A stretch of 64,000 nt of DNA from contig JALHMB010000010.1 in assembly GCA_022844275.1 (NCBI GenBank), positions 1 to 64,000 of the forward strand. The letters run 5' to 3'. Numbering within the stretch: position 1 is the stretch's first letter; each line of letters begins with the position of its first letter. The translations under genes were made by a program, and so were the position numbers. The notes beneath the pieces were generated by a model. That model was not told the DNA's origin. It did not search any database and was given only the letters and a program-made list of their open reading frames with translations. The DNA is from Hyphomicrobiaceae bacterium (GTDB lineage Bacteria > Pseudomonadota > Alphaproteobacteria > Rhizobiales > Hyphomicrobiaceae). This document shows, piece by piece, positions 17,532 to 28,102 of the stretch.

Positions 17532-18980
17532 ATGAGGTCGTTGGTCCACATTGCGGCGCGAGCTGCCGGACTAGGTGTGCTGTTACTTGCAAGCGCGTTA
17601 GTGCTCGTCGGTGCGTGCGACGACGCGCGCGCGGCGGAAGGTGGGGAAGCTGCCGCCGCCGCGTCTTCTCCGGCTGCCTCCCTCAAGAACCACGCAGACA
17701 AGGTGTGCCAGGCATTCGGCCCTGACTACGTCGCTGTCGGGAATACCGGCCTTTGCACGAAGTTCGGCGCGGGGCTTCTCGTCTCCGTATCGCAGGAATT
17801 CACGGACCGCGACATCGTCATGGTCGGCCAGCGCATTCCCACGCTCTTCAATAATGGCGCCGGCGCGCCGATCGTCTTCTACCACGAGGACGACGTCAGC
17901 AAGCAGACCAAGAACCCGTCGGGTGGCGTCTATTCCTGGGCGCAGATGATGGTCCAGACAAAAAACGATTGGGGCGTGCTGCGCGGGTTTGTGCGTGTCG
18001 CTGCAGATGCTCGGACTCGTTACGACGACGGCGGCGAGGTCGTGGTCGACCTACGCAAGATCGAGGACTCCTACTACTACGGAGCGCTCGACGAAGCCTG
18101 GGTACAGTGGAACGGGCTGAAGGTCGGAGTGCAGCCTTCGATGTTCGGCTTCAATCGTCTGCCGACCGTCGTCACGCCGGGATACTCCTCGATCGTGAAC
18201 ACGCTTGGTGCCTCCTACACTCTGGGCATCTCGCGCAACGCCTCTCTCAGCCTCGCGTTCGAGGATCCGGAGCGCCGCATCATGGCCGACGGCATTCTTG
18301 CGCGGCCGGCGCGGTCCGATATGCCTGATATCGTCGCCATGGCGCGCATCGCCACACCATCGACGCTCTACCATCTCTCGGGCGCCCTCCATCACGTTGA
18401 GGACCATGTGGTCAGGGACTTCGTCGGTGGACGCGATACGAGCGTGTGGGGTTGGGCGCTGTCGGCCGGATTGCAGTCGGGTCTGGCGTGGCAGGATATC
18501 GTTGGTCCTGCGGGCGAGGGCACGTTCGGCCGCTTCAGCTTCACGGCAGCCTATTCATCGGGGGCGCCAGCCTATCTCGGCATTCCGTTCTTCGCGCCCG
18601 ACTACATCGCGGCGGGCGATGGCGCGAGATACAATTCCAAAGGCTGGTCGGCAGTGACATCCTACGAGCACATGCTGACGCCACGCGTGAAGCTCAGTCT
18701 CAGTGCATCGTACTTCAATGTCTGGATGCACTCGGATGGCGAGCCGGTGATTCCGGAAGATGGCCCCGATCCCCTCGTGCCGGATCTGAACTTCGAGGTC
18801 GATGTGCACGGCACCGTCCTGCAGGCCGGCATCGAGCTCATGCCGAGGGCGGGCTTGGTGATCGGCGTGGAGGCCGGCTACACGACGACATCCGCCAAGG
18901 GGCGCTATGTCGACTTCCCGGGCGAGAGGGCAACTGTCGGCTTCCCCCACATTGGCGTCTATCTGCGCCAGACGTTCTGA
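17532..18980 (+). CDS. Outer-membrane porin-like beta-barrel protein
   Basis: The protein has 482 residues from MRSLVHIAARAAGLGVLLLA. The signal peptide ends near DDARAAEG, and an Ala-rich linker follows. The segment YVAVGNTGLCTKFGAGLLVS resembles the start of alphaproteobacterial porin barrels, in which a short conserved peptide with Cys and Gly leads into the first strand. The rest alternates polar and aromatic residues and ends in Phe (HIGVYLRQTF), the outer-membrane insertion signal for BAM. The internal segments GALDEAWVQWNGLKVGVQPS and GFNRLPTVVTPGYSS fit strands and loops of a 16-strand porin. It is preceded by the curlin-like gene on the same strand (81 bp). Confidence 0.75.
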   Translation: MRSLVHIAARAAGLGVLLLASALVLVGACDDARAAEGGEAAAAASSPAASLKNHADKVCQAFGPDYVAVGNTGLCTKFGAGLLVSVSQEFTDRDIVMVGQRIPTLFNNGAGAPIVFYHEDDVSKQTKNPSGGVYSWAQMMVQTKNDWGVLRGFVRVAADARTRYDDGGEVVVDLRKIEDSYYYGALDEAWVQWNGLKVGVQPSMFGFNRLPTVVTPGYSSIVNTLGASYTLGISRNASLSLAFEDPERRIMADGILARPARSDMPDIVAMARIATPSTLYHLSGALHHVEDHVVRDFVGGRDTSVWGWALSAGLQSGLAWQDIVGPAGEGTFGRFSFTAAYSSGAPAYLGIPFFAPDYIAAGDGARYNSKGWSAVTSYEHMLTPRVKLSLSASYFNVWMHSDGEPVIPEDGPDPLVPDLNFEVDVHGTVLQAGIELMPRAGLVIGVEAGYTTTSAKGRYVDFPGERATVGFPHIGVYLRQTF

Positions 18981-19259
18981 TGGCGCCGACGTTCGCTCGT
19001 CACTTCGCAATGCAACCAGATGTTGCATTTCTGCCGACCCTCCCTGATTTCTCGCTGGCTAGGTCTACTCGAGGCAGAATCTTATGCAATCTCAGGTTGC
19101 GTTATGGCATGTAATGCTCGTACTGGTCTTGCTTCACGAGAGCTCTCGACGCGGTGGATGCAACCCGCATGTGCGGCTGCGTGGCGAGCGTCGTTGTGCC
19201 GGCTAGTCTGTTGTGTGCGTCACGTAAGGTTTTTCATGAACTGCTGAGAGGGAACGGAG

Positions 19260-20063
19260 ATGCGGAGATATTTTTGGGGCGGCGCGTGTGCCGCCGTGCT
19301 GGCGGTAGCGGGCGCTATCTTTGGTGGCGCTGGCGGAGCGCAAGCGCAGATAAGTCTTGGCGGCACCAACACGGCGAGCGGTACCTGGAGTACCGCAGTG
19401 GGTGAAGGGTCGACGGCCTCGGGCGATAATTCCGTGGTCGTTGGTTGGTTTGCGACGGCCTCGGGCACAAGCTCCATTGCGGTCGGCATCGGATCTCAGG
19501 CCACGCAAGCGGGCAGCATTGCGATCGGCGGTGGCGCCGCGAGCACGCATGAAGGCAGCATCGCGATCGGCGGCGGTTCGGTGACGACGCGCGGCGCGCA
19601 GACCGACTACACGGCTGCCTACCTCACGGCACCGCAAACATCCGTCGGAGAAGTGTCGTTCGGTACCGAGACGGGCGCGCGGCAGGTCACGGGCGTCGCA
19701 GCAGGCTCTGAAGCAACCGACGCGGTCAACGTCGCGCAGCTGCAAGGAGCGATCGAGCCTCTTCGGACCGATCTCGATGCTCTCACCGGCCGTGTCGGAA
19801 GGCTCGAGAACCGGATCGAAGACGTGCGCGACATTGCGATCTCGGCCGGTGCGCTCACCATGGCGGCAGCCCAGCTTCGCTTCGACGATCGTCCGGGCAA
19901 GATCTCCATCGCAGCAGGCGGCGGCGGCTTCCACGGTCGAGGCGCTGGCGCAATTGGCATCGGCTACACATCACCCGACCGTCTCTGGCGCGCAAATGTG
20001 TCGGGCAGCTTCACAGAGGGCGAAGCTGCATTCGGTGGCGGCGTGAGCTTCACGCTGAACTGA
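19260..20063 (+). CDS. Short trimeric autotransporter adhesin (YadA-like)
   Basis: The protein has 267 residues and a good ribosome-binding site. A signal peptide (1-28, ...GGAQAQ) is followed by a YadA-type head with five repeats of about 14 residues (37-110), each carrying S-x-A-x-G ([24 protein letters not shown]). The neck [20 protein letters not shown] (141-160) is the classical connector. A short coiled coil (about 163-195) leads to a C-terminal membrane anchor of about 70 residues ending [10 protein letters not shown]. Trimers of such proteins form a 12-strand pore with the stalk outside. It is complete but tiny compared with most family members. It is probably a surface adhesin. Confidence 0.9.
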   Translation: MRRYFWGGACAAVLAVAGAIFGGAGGAQAQISLGGTNTASGTWSTAVGEGSTASGDNSVVVGWFATASGTSSIAVGIGSQATQAGSIAIGGGAASTHEGSIAIGGGSVTTRGAQTDYTAAYLTAPQTSVGEVSFGTETGARQVTGVAAGSEATDAVNVAQLQGAIEPLRTDLDALTGRVGRLENRIEDVRDIAISAGALTMAAAQLRFDDRPGKISIAAGGGGFHGRGAGAIGIGYTSPDRLWRANVSGSFTEGEAAFGGGVSFTLN

Positions 20064-20150
20064 TCGAGGTGCTAGGGGGAGAAGCGGAGGGCGCGCTTCG
20101 GCGTGCTCTCCGCCTTTCGCTTCGTTCTATTGGGAAACCGAGACGTGCAT

Positions 20151-20849
20151 ATGTTCAGGATGCAAGTTTTCAGAGTGCTGCTGGCAGTTGGCTTACCTGT
20201 CGTCGCCACGGGCGTGCGTGCGGAGGTGATTGAAAGCCGACCCGCCGCAACATGGCGCGTGGCTCAGGTTGCCGAGCCGAAGAAGCAGCGAATGGAGAAT
20301 TGGGCCTCGTCCGTAAAGGCGGCAGACGCGAAGAAGAAGCAGGGGGCCGAGGCGCCGTCGCCGGCTGAGCATAAGGAAACGGAAGCGCGTGCGGACCGCG
20401 GTGTGCCAGCCGGGCAGATTCAGCCGCAGGTGCACGCGAGCAATGGCGGCATCACGACCTGTTTCGATTCGCTGGCGCGCGCGTCAAGTCAGGCTATCGA
20501 CGGCGAGCATCAGGCCTTCTCGTTCTGGGATCGACAGCGGCCGAACGAAAGCACCTTCCGCTCGATCGTGTCCCTCAGATATCCGCAGGCGACGGCACCG
20601 CGCGGCGCCGCCATCATCATCAACAGCCCGGTTGCCGGCTCGGCTTGTGATGCGACAACCCTACAGATCGTGCCGACACTGCGCCCATGCAGTGCCATCC
20701 AGGGCGATCTCATCAAGAACGGGAAGGCCATCGCCAACCTGGCGGGCCTCGCGCTGATCCAGGCGCCGCAGGATCTGAGCTACCTGCTGCTGCCGACGGC
20801 GGGAGACGGCTGCACGATTGTCGCCGTGCGCGTAATCCGCTCGCATTAG
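20151..20849 (+). CDS. Secreted protein of unknown function
   Basis: The protein has 232 residues from MFRMQVFRVLLAVGLP; the ATG three codons later is equally possible. A signal peptide ends near VRAEVIE. A Lys/Ala/Glu-rich region (about 45-95) is followed by an ordered C-terminal domain with four Cys (TTCFDSLA, SACDATTLQ, LRPCSAIQG, GDGCTIVAV) that could form two disulphides in the periplasm. It lies 87 bp after the adhesin gene on the same strand and is the last gene of the exported-protein cluster. No family recognised. Confidence 0.7.
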   Translation: MFRMQVFRVLLAVGLPVVATGVRAEVIESRPAATWRVAQVAEPKKQRMENWASSVKAADAKKKQGAEAPSPAEHKETEARADRGVPAGQIQPQVHASNGGITTCFDSLARASSQAIDGEHQAFSFWDRQRPNESTFRSIVSLRYPQATAPRGAAIIINSPVAGSACDATTLQIVPTLRPCSAIQGDLIKNGKAIANLAGLALIQAPQDLSYLLLPTAGDGCTIVAVRVIRSH

Positions 20850-20895
20850 CGTGCGGCGCTCATCGCTGCTGCTTTGGTCATAAAGGCGGGTGGGT

Positions 20896-20916
20896 CCGGG
20901 AGGGGGGGCCTCCCGG
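20896..20916. terminator. Bidirectional hairpin between convergent genes
   Basis: A perfect 8-bp stem (ccgggagg/cctcccgg) with a G5 loop lies between two convergent genes. There is no T tract on either side. The same stem recurs after the TPR lipoprotein gene near 59.3 kb. Confidence 0.5.
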
Positions 20917-20985
20917 CAGGGGCGCGGGGGCATGTCTGAGACATGCTTCCCGGCATGGTCCCCGCTTCGCTTGCTCGACAGCCGA

Positions 20986-22029
20986 TCAGCTATTCGGTCC
21001 CCGCTCCATGGAGACCGGCTGCCAGCGCCGCAGCCCGCTGGCGGGCAGCACCGTCGGATTGACGCATGACATGGGCCAGCGGCCCGTGAGCACAAGCGCC
21101 AGCTCCTGACCGACGCGACGCTTGCGCGCGGGATCGAAGCGCGCCGACGCCGAGGCATTGTGCGGCGAGAGAATGACGTTGCTCATCTTCAGCAGCGGAT
21201 TGTCCGGCTTCGGCGGCTCGATCTCGAACACGTCGAGGCCCGCACCGGCAATCCATCCTTCCTGCAGCGCCTTGATGAGGGCGCTCTCGACCACCGTCGG
21301 TCCGCGCCCCGTGTTGATGAAGAGCGCAGTCTTCTTCATCTGCTTGAAGTGCTGCTCCTTGAGGAAGCCGACGGCTTCGGGCGTGGCCGGCAGATGCATG
21401 GATATGAAGTCAGACTTGGCGAGCAGCTCGGAGAGGCTCGCCGGCTCGACACCATGCGCCGATATCGAGAGCTCATCGAGGAAGGGATCGTGCGCCATGA
21501 GATGCAGGCCGAAGGCTTTGGCGCGCGCAGCGGTCGCCCGTGCGACGCGGCCGAAAGCGATGAAGCCGAGCGTCTGGCCCTGGAGGCGGGGAATCTTGAG
21601 GACTTGTGGCCGACCCTCCGACCAGCGGCCTTCGCGCACGATGCGATCCTGCTCGAGGGCCCGGCGATGGGTAGCGAGCAGCAGCATCATGGCGTGATCC
21701 GCCACCTCTTCGATGAAGGTATCCGGGCAGTTGGTGACCGGAATGCCCTTCTCGGTCGCCGCTGCAACGTCGACGTAGTCGACGCCGACCGTACCGAGGG
21801 CGATGAGCTTGCACTTGTCCAGGGCCTGGATCATCGGGCGCGTGAACTTCATGGCCTTCGCATAGACGGCATCGACGCCCTTGGCCGCGGCGATGAAACC
21901 TTCTTCCGTCGCGGGGCACTCGATGATCTCGGCGCCCATTCCCTCGAGCGCCTCCATCTCATAGCCATAGCCGCCGCCGGCGACCGTGAAGGAGGCGCCC
22001 GCGGGCGTGAGGATCTTGAATTTGGGCAT
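20986..22029 (-). CDS. D-2-hydroxyacid dehydrogenase (NAD-dependent)
   Basis: The protein has 347 residues from MPKFKILTPAGAS, with a ribosome-binding site GGAG. It shows the D-isomer-specific 2-hydroxyacid dehydrogenase layout: a split catalytic domain flanking a Rossmann domain. The nucleotide-binding loop LGFIAFGRVAR replaces the first and last Gly of GxGxxG with Ala. The catalytic Arg (INTGRGPTV), Glu (GLDVFEIEPP) and His (LSPHNASAS) are all present. It is probably a phosphoglycerate or 2-oxoacid type reductase. The substrate cannot be assigned. It is divergent from the zinc alcohol dehydrogenase gene across 226 bp. Confidence 0.92.
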   Translation of the reverse strand: MPKFKILTPAGASFTVAGGGYGYEMEALEGMGAEIIECPATEEGFIAAAKGVDAVYAKAMKFTRPMIQALDKCKLIALGTVGVDYVDVAAATEKGIPVTNCPDTFIEEVADHAMMLLLATHRRALEQDRIVREGRWSEGRPQVLKIPRLQGQTLGFIAFGRVARATAARAKAFGLHLMAHDPFLDELSISAHGVEPASLSELLAKSDFISMHLPATPEAVGFLKEQHFKQMKKTALFINTGRGPTVVESALIKALQEGWIAGAGLDVFEIEPPKPDNPLLKMSNVILSPHNASASARFDPARKRRVGQELALVLTGRWPMSCVNPTVLPASGLRRWQPVSMERGPNS

Positions 22030-22255
22030 GTCGTGCTCCCTGGTGGCGCCGTTTGGAGGTCGGCAGCAGATTATTCCGACGGCGGACCCTGCCATGCCGG
22101 ACTGGCTCAAGGCAACGGGCGCTACGGCGGGTGCACGCCAGTGTTTCGCTCGGCGCGGGACGCCCCCTGCTGACAAGACGCGCAGAGACGCTAGTGTAGC
22201 GATCACAAAAATAGGCCGCGTCGTAACGGCGCGGCAAAACGCAGGAGGACGCGCA

Positions 22256-23308
22256 ATGAAGGGTGCTGTTTTTGCCGGTGATCGCCGGGTCGAGTTCCGT
22301 GATTTCGCTGATCCGACGCCGGGGCCGGGCGAGGTCGTCCTGGAGATGAAGGCTTCGGGTATGTGCGGCAGCGACCTGAAGTTCTATCGGGCGGCGCCGG
22401 GCGAGGCCGCGAAGCTGCTTGGACTTGGCAACACGGGCGCCGTTATCGCCGGGCATGAGCCTTGCGGGGTTGTTGCGGCCGTTGGCAAGGGCGTGAGCGA
22501 GAAGCAGGCGCGCGTCGGCCAGCGCGTGATGGTCCATCACTATCGCGGCTGCGGCGTTTGCCCGCACTGCTCGACGGGCTGGATGCAGCTCTGCAACGAA
22601 GGCGTTGCCGAGGTCTACGGCGCCACGGGTCACGGCGGCCATGCGCCCTACATGAAAGTGCCGGCGCGTACGCTCGTGACGCTGCCTGACGAGCTTTCGT
22701 TCGAAACAGGTGCGGCCATTTCCTGCGGCACGGGCACGGCCTGGGGTGCGCTCAAGCGCTTGGAGCTCAGCGGCGACCAGACCATCGCCATTTTCGGCCA
22801 GGGGCCGGTCGGTCTTTCAGGCACCCAGCTTGCAGCGGCTATGGGCGCGCGCGTGATTGCGCTCGACGTCAGCGATGAGCGCCTCGCGCGAGCCAAGGAG
22901 CTCGGCGCGGACGTGACGATAAATCCGTCAAAGACGAATGATATCGTCGGCGCCATCAAGCAACTCACGCATGGCCTAGGCGCGCATGCCACGCTCGATG
23001 CATCCTCGTCATCCGAGGCCCGGCGTCAGGCCGTGCAAAGCGTGCGCACGTGGGGCAAGGCCTGCTTCGTCGGTGAGGGCGGACAGGTGACGCTCGACGT
23101 CAGCCCCGACATGCTGCGCCGGCAGGTCACGCTGATCGGCTCGTGGACGTTTTCGACGGTCGGCCAGGCGGAGTGTGCGACGTTCGTCGCCGATCGCAAG
23201 ATCAAGGTCGATGACCTCTTCACACACCGCTGGAAGCTCGAGCAGGCCGACGAGGCCTACAAGCTCTTCGACAAGCAGACCAGCGGCAAGGGCGTGTTCC
23301 TGATGTAG
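22256..23308 (+). CDS. Zinc-dependent alcohol dehydrogenase family protein
   Basis: The protein has 350 residues, with ribosome-binding site GCAGGAGG. It is a medium-chain dehydrogenase/reductase: the catalytic zinc Cys is in SGMCGSDLK and His in AGHEPCGVV, and the structural zinc loop has four Cys in GCGVCPHCSTGWMQLC. The Rossmann loop is IFGQGPVGLSG, followed by VIALDVSDERL with the Asp expected for NAD(H) preference. It oxidises a secondary alcohol or polyol. The methylmalonate-semialdehyde dehydrogenase gene follows after about 200 bp, so both may act in one catabolic route. Confidence 0.92.
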   Translation: MKGAVFAGDRRVEFRDFADPTPGPGEVVLEMKASGMCGSDLKFYRAAPGEAAKLLGLGNTGAVIAGHEPCGVVAAVGKGVSEKQARVGQRVMVHHYRGCGVCPHCSTGWMQLCNEGVAEVYGATGHGGHAPYMKVPARTLVTLPDELSFETGAAISCGTGTAWGALKRLELSGDQTIAIFGQGPVGLSGTQLAAAMGARVIALDVSDERLARAKELGADVTINPSKTNDIVGAIKQLTHGLGAHATLDASSSSEARRQAVQSVRTWGKACFVGEGGQVTLDVSPDMLRRQVTLIGSWTFSTVGQAECATFVADRKIKVDDLFTHRWKLEQADEAYKLFDKQTSGKGVFLM

Positions 23309-23384
23309 GCGGGCGCACCTAGCGCTCGCCCTGCACACCATTGCGCGATTTCCCGGCCCGGCGTGGGGCGGGCACCTGAGCTGC

Positions 23385-23400
23385 GCGACCGTACGGTCGC
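23385..23400. promoter_or_regulatory. Perfect 16-bp palindrome, candidate operator
   Basis: gcgaccgtacggtcgc is a perfect palindrome with no loop, placed 77 bp after the alcohol dehydrogenase stop and about 107 bp before the mmsA start. Without a loop or T tract it is unlikely to be a terminator. A dimeric regulator site is more likely. Confidence 0.4.
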
Positions 23401-23506
23401 CTTGCGGGGGCCTGCCCCTGCGCCTAGTGTGTCGGCCGCCGCCTCTCGAAGAATTCGACGGCAAAAATCACGCATGAAAGCCACTCACGACGGGACTCTC
23501 GGTATC

Positions 23507-25006
<1,500 letters not shown>

Positions 25007-25073
25007 CGGGCTCTCACAAGAAACCGGGCAACGCCTCGACGAACAGCGGCGAGCCAGCAAAGGATACGCCCGC

Positions 25074-25709
25074 ATGTCATCACGCCTCACGCTTTACGGC
25101 AGCTTCACCTCAAGCTCGAGCTACAAGCCGATGCTATTTCTCGCGCTCGCGCGGCTGCCGTTCTCGTTCCGCACGGTCAATCTCAAGAAGGGCGTGCAGA
25201 ACGAGCCGGCACATCTCGCCCGCAATCGCTATGGCAAGGTGCCCGTGCTCGAATATGCGGGCCTGACGATCGTTAACTCGAACATCATTCTGGATTACCT
25301 GGCGCGCACGACCGGTCACTTTGAAGGTGCGACTGAGCAGGAATGCTGGACGGCGCGCGAATGGTGCGCCTGGGAGGCCGATGCGATCAGCAATGTCGCG
25401 AAGGTGCGCCACTACAGCCGCTTTCGCGAAGTGCACCCCGAGGTCATGGCCTACTTCCGCCCCGAGGCCGAGGCGGCGTTGACCTTCATCGATAAGTCGC
25501 TCAAGGGTCGCGAATGGCTCGTCGGTGACAAATGCACTATCGCGGACATCGCCTGCTGGGGGCGCATGGTGTTCATGGCCGAGGGCGGCCTCGACATCAA
25601 CCGCTGGCCGAACCTGCTCGCGTGGTCCGAGCGCCTGAAGGCCAAGCCCGGCTTCGCGCTCCCCTACGATCTCATCCCGAAGAAGGATCAGGAGTTCGAT
25701 CCTGCGTGA
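25074..25709 (+). CDS. Glutathione S-transferase family protein
   Basis: The protein has 211 residues. The N-terminal thioredoxin-like domain (1-80) has SSSYKPMLFLALARLPF at the glutathione site, the cis-Pro in GKVPVLEYAG, and NSNIILDYLA for gamma-glutamyl binding. The helical C-terminal domain contains the N-capping box motif CTIADIACWGRMVF. It lies between mmsA and a carboxymuconolactone-decarboxylase-like gene, all on the same strand with short gaps. It could detoxify a pathway intermediate. Confidence 0.9.
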   Translation: MSSRLTLYGSFTSSSSYKPMLFLALARLPFSFRTVNLKKGVQNEPAHLARNRYGKVPVLEYAGLTIVNSNIILDYLARTTGHFEGATEQECWTAREWCAWEADAISNVAKVRHYSRFREVHPEVMAYFRPEAEAALTFIDKSLKGREWLVGDKCTIADIACWGRMVFMAEGGLDINRWPNLLAWSERLKAKPGFALPYDLIPKKDQEFDPA

Positions 25710-25738
25710 TCGCGCTCGACTGAAAGCCGAGGACGCCG

Positions 25739-26311
25739 ATGACCCGCATACCTTTTCCCGATCTCGAGAAGTCGCCGCCCGAAGTTCGCGAGATGCTCGC
25801 GCGTCTGCCGGGGACTGTCGGCATCTTCAACATGATGGCGCACGCGGAGACCGTGCTGAAGCCGCTTATGAAGCTCGGCGGTACGTTTCTCGGTAAGCTG
25901 CAACTCGATCCGCTGCTGAGGGAGCTCGTCATCCTGCATGCGGTGAATCTCGAAGGTGGCGAGTACGAGTGGGTGCAGCACGTGCCGGTCGCTCTCGCGC
26001 TCGGCGGCAATCAGGCGCAGATCGACGCGCTGCGCGCTGGCGATGACCAGGCGGCCTGCTTCAGCGATGCGCAGAAAGCGGCGCTGAGGTTCGCGCGCGA
26101 GGTCGTCGTAGACGTCGGGGCGTCGGAAGCTTCGCTCGCAGCGGCGCGCAAGCATCTCTCGGAGCGCGAGATCGTCGAGCTGATCCTGGTGGCCGGCTTC
26201 TACATCATGCTCGCGCGCCTCACCGAGACGCTCGATATTCCGAACGATCCGCCGATTGGCGACAAGCTGGTCAGCCAGATCGAGGCGCGCGTCGCCAGCA
26301 AGAAGCAGTGA
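25739..26311 (+). CDS. Carboxymuconolactone decarboxylase/AhpD-like protein
   Basis: The protein has 190 residues and one all-helical CMD domain. The diagnostic segment is ELVILHAVNLEGGEYEWVQH, where the Tyr-Glu-Trp and His match the proton-relay residues of the subgroup that lacks the CxxC pair. There is no CxxC, so it is not a peroxidase-reducing AhpD. It sits 12 bp upstream of the phosphodiesterase-like gene. The substrate is unknown. Confidence 0.88.
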   Translation: MTRIPFPDLEKSPPEVREMLARLPGTVGIFNMMAHAETVLKPLMKLGGTFLGKLQLDPLLRELVILHAVNLEGGEYEWVQHVPVALALGGNQAQIDALRAGDDQAACFSDAQKAALRFAREVVVDVGASEASLAAARKHLSEREIVELILVAGFYIMLARLTETLDIPNDPPIGDKLVSQIEARVASKKQ

Positions 26312-26323
26312 GAGGAGTGGGGG

Positions 26324-27577
26324 ATGAAGCGCGCGGTCTACGTCAACTGTGATGGCCTCTGCACGGACTGGATCAGCCCTGAGCGAACGCCCACGCTCGC
26401 CGCGCTCTCGGCGCGGGGCCTGCGCTGCGCTGAGCATCGCGCGATCTTTCCATCCGTGACACGCGCTTCGGCGTCGGCCGTCGCGACGGGCTGCCGGCCG
26501 ATCAAGCATGGCCTGCACGGCAATCGCATGGCATTCATCGAGGATGGGCGCCGCCTCGTCGTGCGCGACGCCGGACCGCCGGATTTTCGCGGGCACATGC
26601 GCAAGGCGCTCGGGCGCACGCTGCGTGTGCCGACCATGTCGCAGCGTGTCGCAAAGCATGGCGGTTTCGTCGGCTATTCGAATGTCTCGCCGGGTGCTGC
26701 CTACTTCCTCGATCCGGAAGAGCACGGTGAGGTGCGTCACCGCGCCGGCTCCTATGGTCCGGGCGGCTCGACCGTGCCGCCACTGCCGGTCAAGGCGGGG
26801 CTCGAAGGCGACATCGCGATGGCCGGCCTCTTCTGCGACGAAGTGCTGCGCAGCAGGAAGCCCGCGATCTCCGTCATGTGGTTCGGTGATCCCGATCTCA
26901 CCATGCACAATGCGCCGATCGGCTCGCCGACCCATATGGCGGCGCTCAAGCAGATCGATGCGCTGGTCGGCGACGTCGCCGCGACGATCGATGAGCTGCG
27001 CGCGATGGGCGAGGACATCCTGCTCATGGTCGGCTCGGATCATGGGCATGAGACCATCAGCAAGGGCATCAACGTCACGGCGTGGCTCGACGAGAATGGC
27101 TTCGGCGCGCTGCGTGAGGCGGGAAAGATCGCCTTCGCAACGCAAGGAACGGCAACCTTGCTCTATGCCATCGACGAAGCTGAGCGCGTCGTGCCCGACG
27201 TGCTTGCGAAGCTAAAGGCCTCACCCTGGGTGGGCGAAATCGCGACAGGCGCGGAGCTGGAGCGGCTCGGTATCGCGATCGAAGGCGGGCTCGTCGCCGG
27301 CATCAGCCACGCGCGCGATCCGGCGCCGAATGAATTCGGCGTTGCCGGCCAGCGGTGGGGTGCCTTCAACGGATCGGAGTTCAAGGGTCTCGGCAATGGC
27401 CAGCATGGCGGCTGGGGGCCGGACGAAACGCGCCCGTTCCTCATTGTCGATCATCCCGGTGCCAAGCCGGCGCGGTGCATGGAGCGGACCTCGCTCATCG
27501 ACATCGCGCCGACCATCCTGACGTTCCTCGGCGTGCCGGCGGACGGCATGGAAGGCAAGGCGATCGCCTGGAGCTGA
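26324..27577 (+). CDS. Alkaline phosphatase superfamily phosphodiesterase
   Basis: The protein has 417 residues and no signal peptide, so it is cytoplasmic. It has the type I phosphodiesterase/nucleotide pyrophosphatase metal site: Asp10 (VNCDGL), the nucleophile Thr46 in FPSVTRASA, MWFGDPDLTMHN, VGSDHGHETI, and a C-terminal His in GNGQHGGWGPDE. It follows the CMD-like gene by 12 bp and precedes a membrane protein gene by 13 bp, suggesting one operon. Phosphonoacetate hydrolase-like or nucleotide-type diesterase activity are both possible. Confidence 0.88.
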   Translation: MKRAVYVNCDGLCTDWISPERTPTLAALSARGLRCAEHRAIFPSVTRASASAVATGCRPIKHGLHGNRMAFIEDGRRLVVRDAGPPDFRGHMRKALGRTLRVPTMSQRVAKHGGFVGYSNVSPGAAYFLDPEEHGEVRHRAGSYGPGGSTVPPLPVKAGLEGDIAMAGLFCDEVLRSRKPAISVMWFGDPDLTMHNAPIGSPTHMAALKQIDALVGDVAATIDELRAMGEDILLMVGSDHGHETISKGINVTAWLDENGFGALREAGKIAFATQGTATLLYAIDEAERVVPDVLAKLKASPWVGEIATGAELERLGIAIEGGLVAGISHARDPAPNEFGVAGQRWGAFNGSEFKGLGNGQHGGWGPDETRPFLIVDHPGAKPARCMERTSLIDIAPTILTFLGVPADGMEGKAIAWS

Positions 27578-27590
27578 GGCCGCCGCACCG

Positions 27591-28076
27591 ATGAACTACG
27601 AACATACCGCTCGCCGTGACATCCGCTGGTGGGGATTGTTCGTCGTCGGCGCCGTATTCTTCTACGCCGGCACGGTCGTCGATCCTGCGACGAACTGCGA
27701 TCCGTCGGGACGTGAATGCGCGCCCTGGCTGGTACCGATAGCCAAATGGATGGGCGCAGTCTTCGGACTTCTCGGTGCTGCTTTGCTGGTTGCGAACCCG
27801 AGCAGTGGCAGCCGCATTGATCCCGCCACGGGCGATCTGATGTGGTGGCAGTTCCGATATGGGCCAAAGGGTGGCAAGGAGGGGCGCATTCATCCCTCGC
27901 GCATAAGCCGCATCCGCATTGTCTCGCAGAGCGACGGTATGGACGAAGTCCATCTCTACGACCTCGATGGCGAGCGCCAGCCTTTCTTCGATGGTGAGGT
28001 GATCCCCTCGCCCATCGAGAAGTGGGCGAAAGGGCTTGCCGAGAAATGGCCGCATATTCGCGTTGAAAGCGTGTGA
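27591..28076 (+). CDS. Two-TM membrane protein of unknown function
   Basis: The protein has 161 residues. Hydrophobic helices are at about 13-31 and 48-66, with CDPSGREC between them on the presumed periplasmic side. The C-terminal part is soluble and basic, with GSRIDPATGDLMWWQFRYG and ISRIRIVSQSDGMDEVHLYD, which looks like a beta-rich domain. It is probably translated with the phosphodiesterase gene 13 bp upstream. I do not recognise a family. Confidence 0.75.
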   Translation: MNYEHTARRDIRWWGLFVVGAVFFYAGTVVDPATNCDPSGRECAPWLVPIAKWMGAVFGLLGAALLVANPSSGSRIDPATGDLMWWQFRYGPKGGKEGRIHPSRISRIRIVSQSDGMDEVHLYDLDGERQPFFDGEVIPSPIEKWAKGLAEKWPHIRVESV

Positions 28077-28102
28077 CGACGATGGTGGCCTGAGGTTCGC
28101 GT

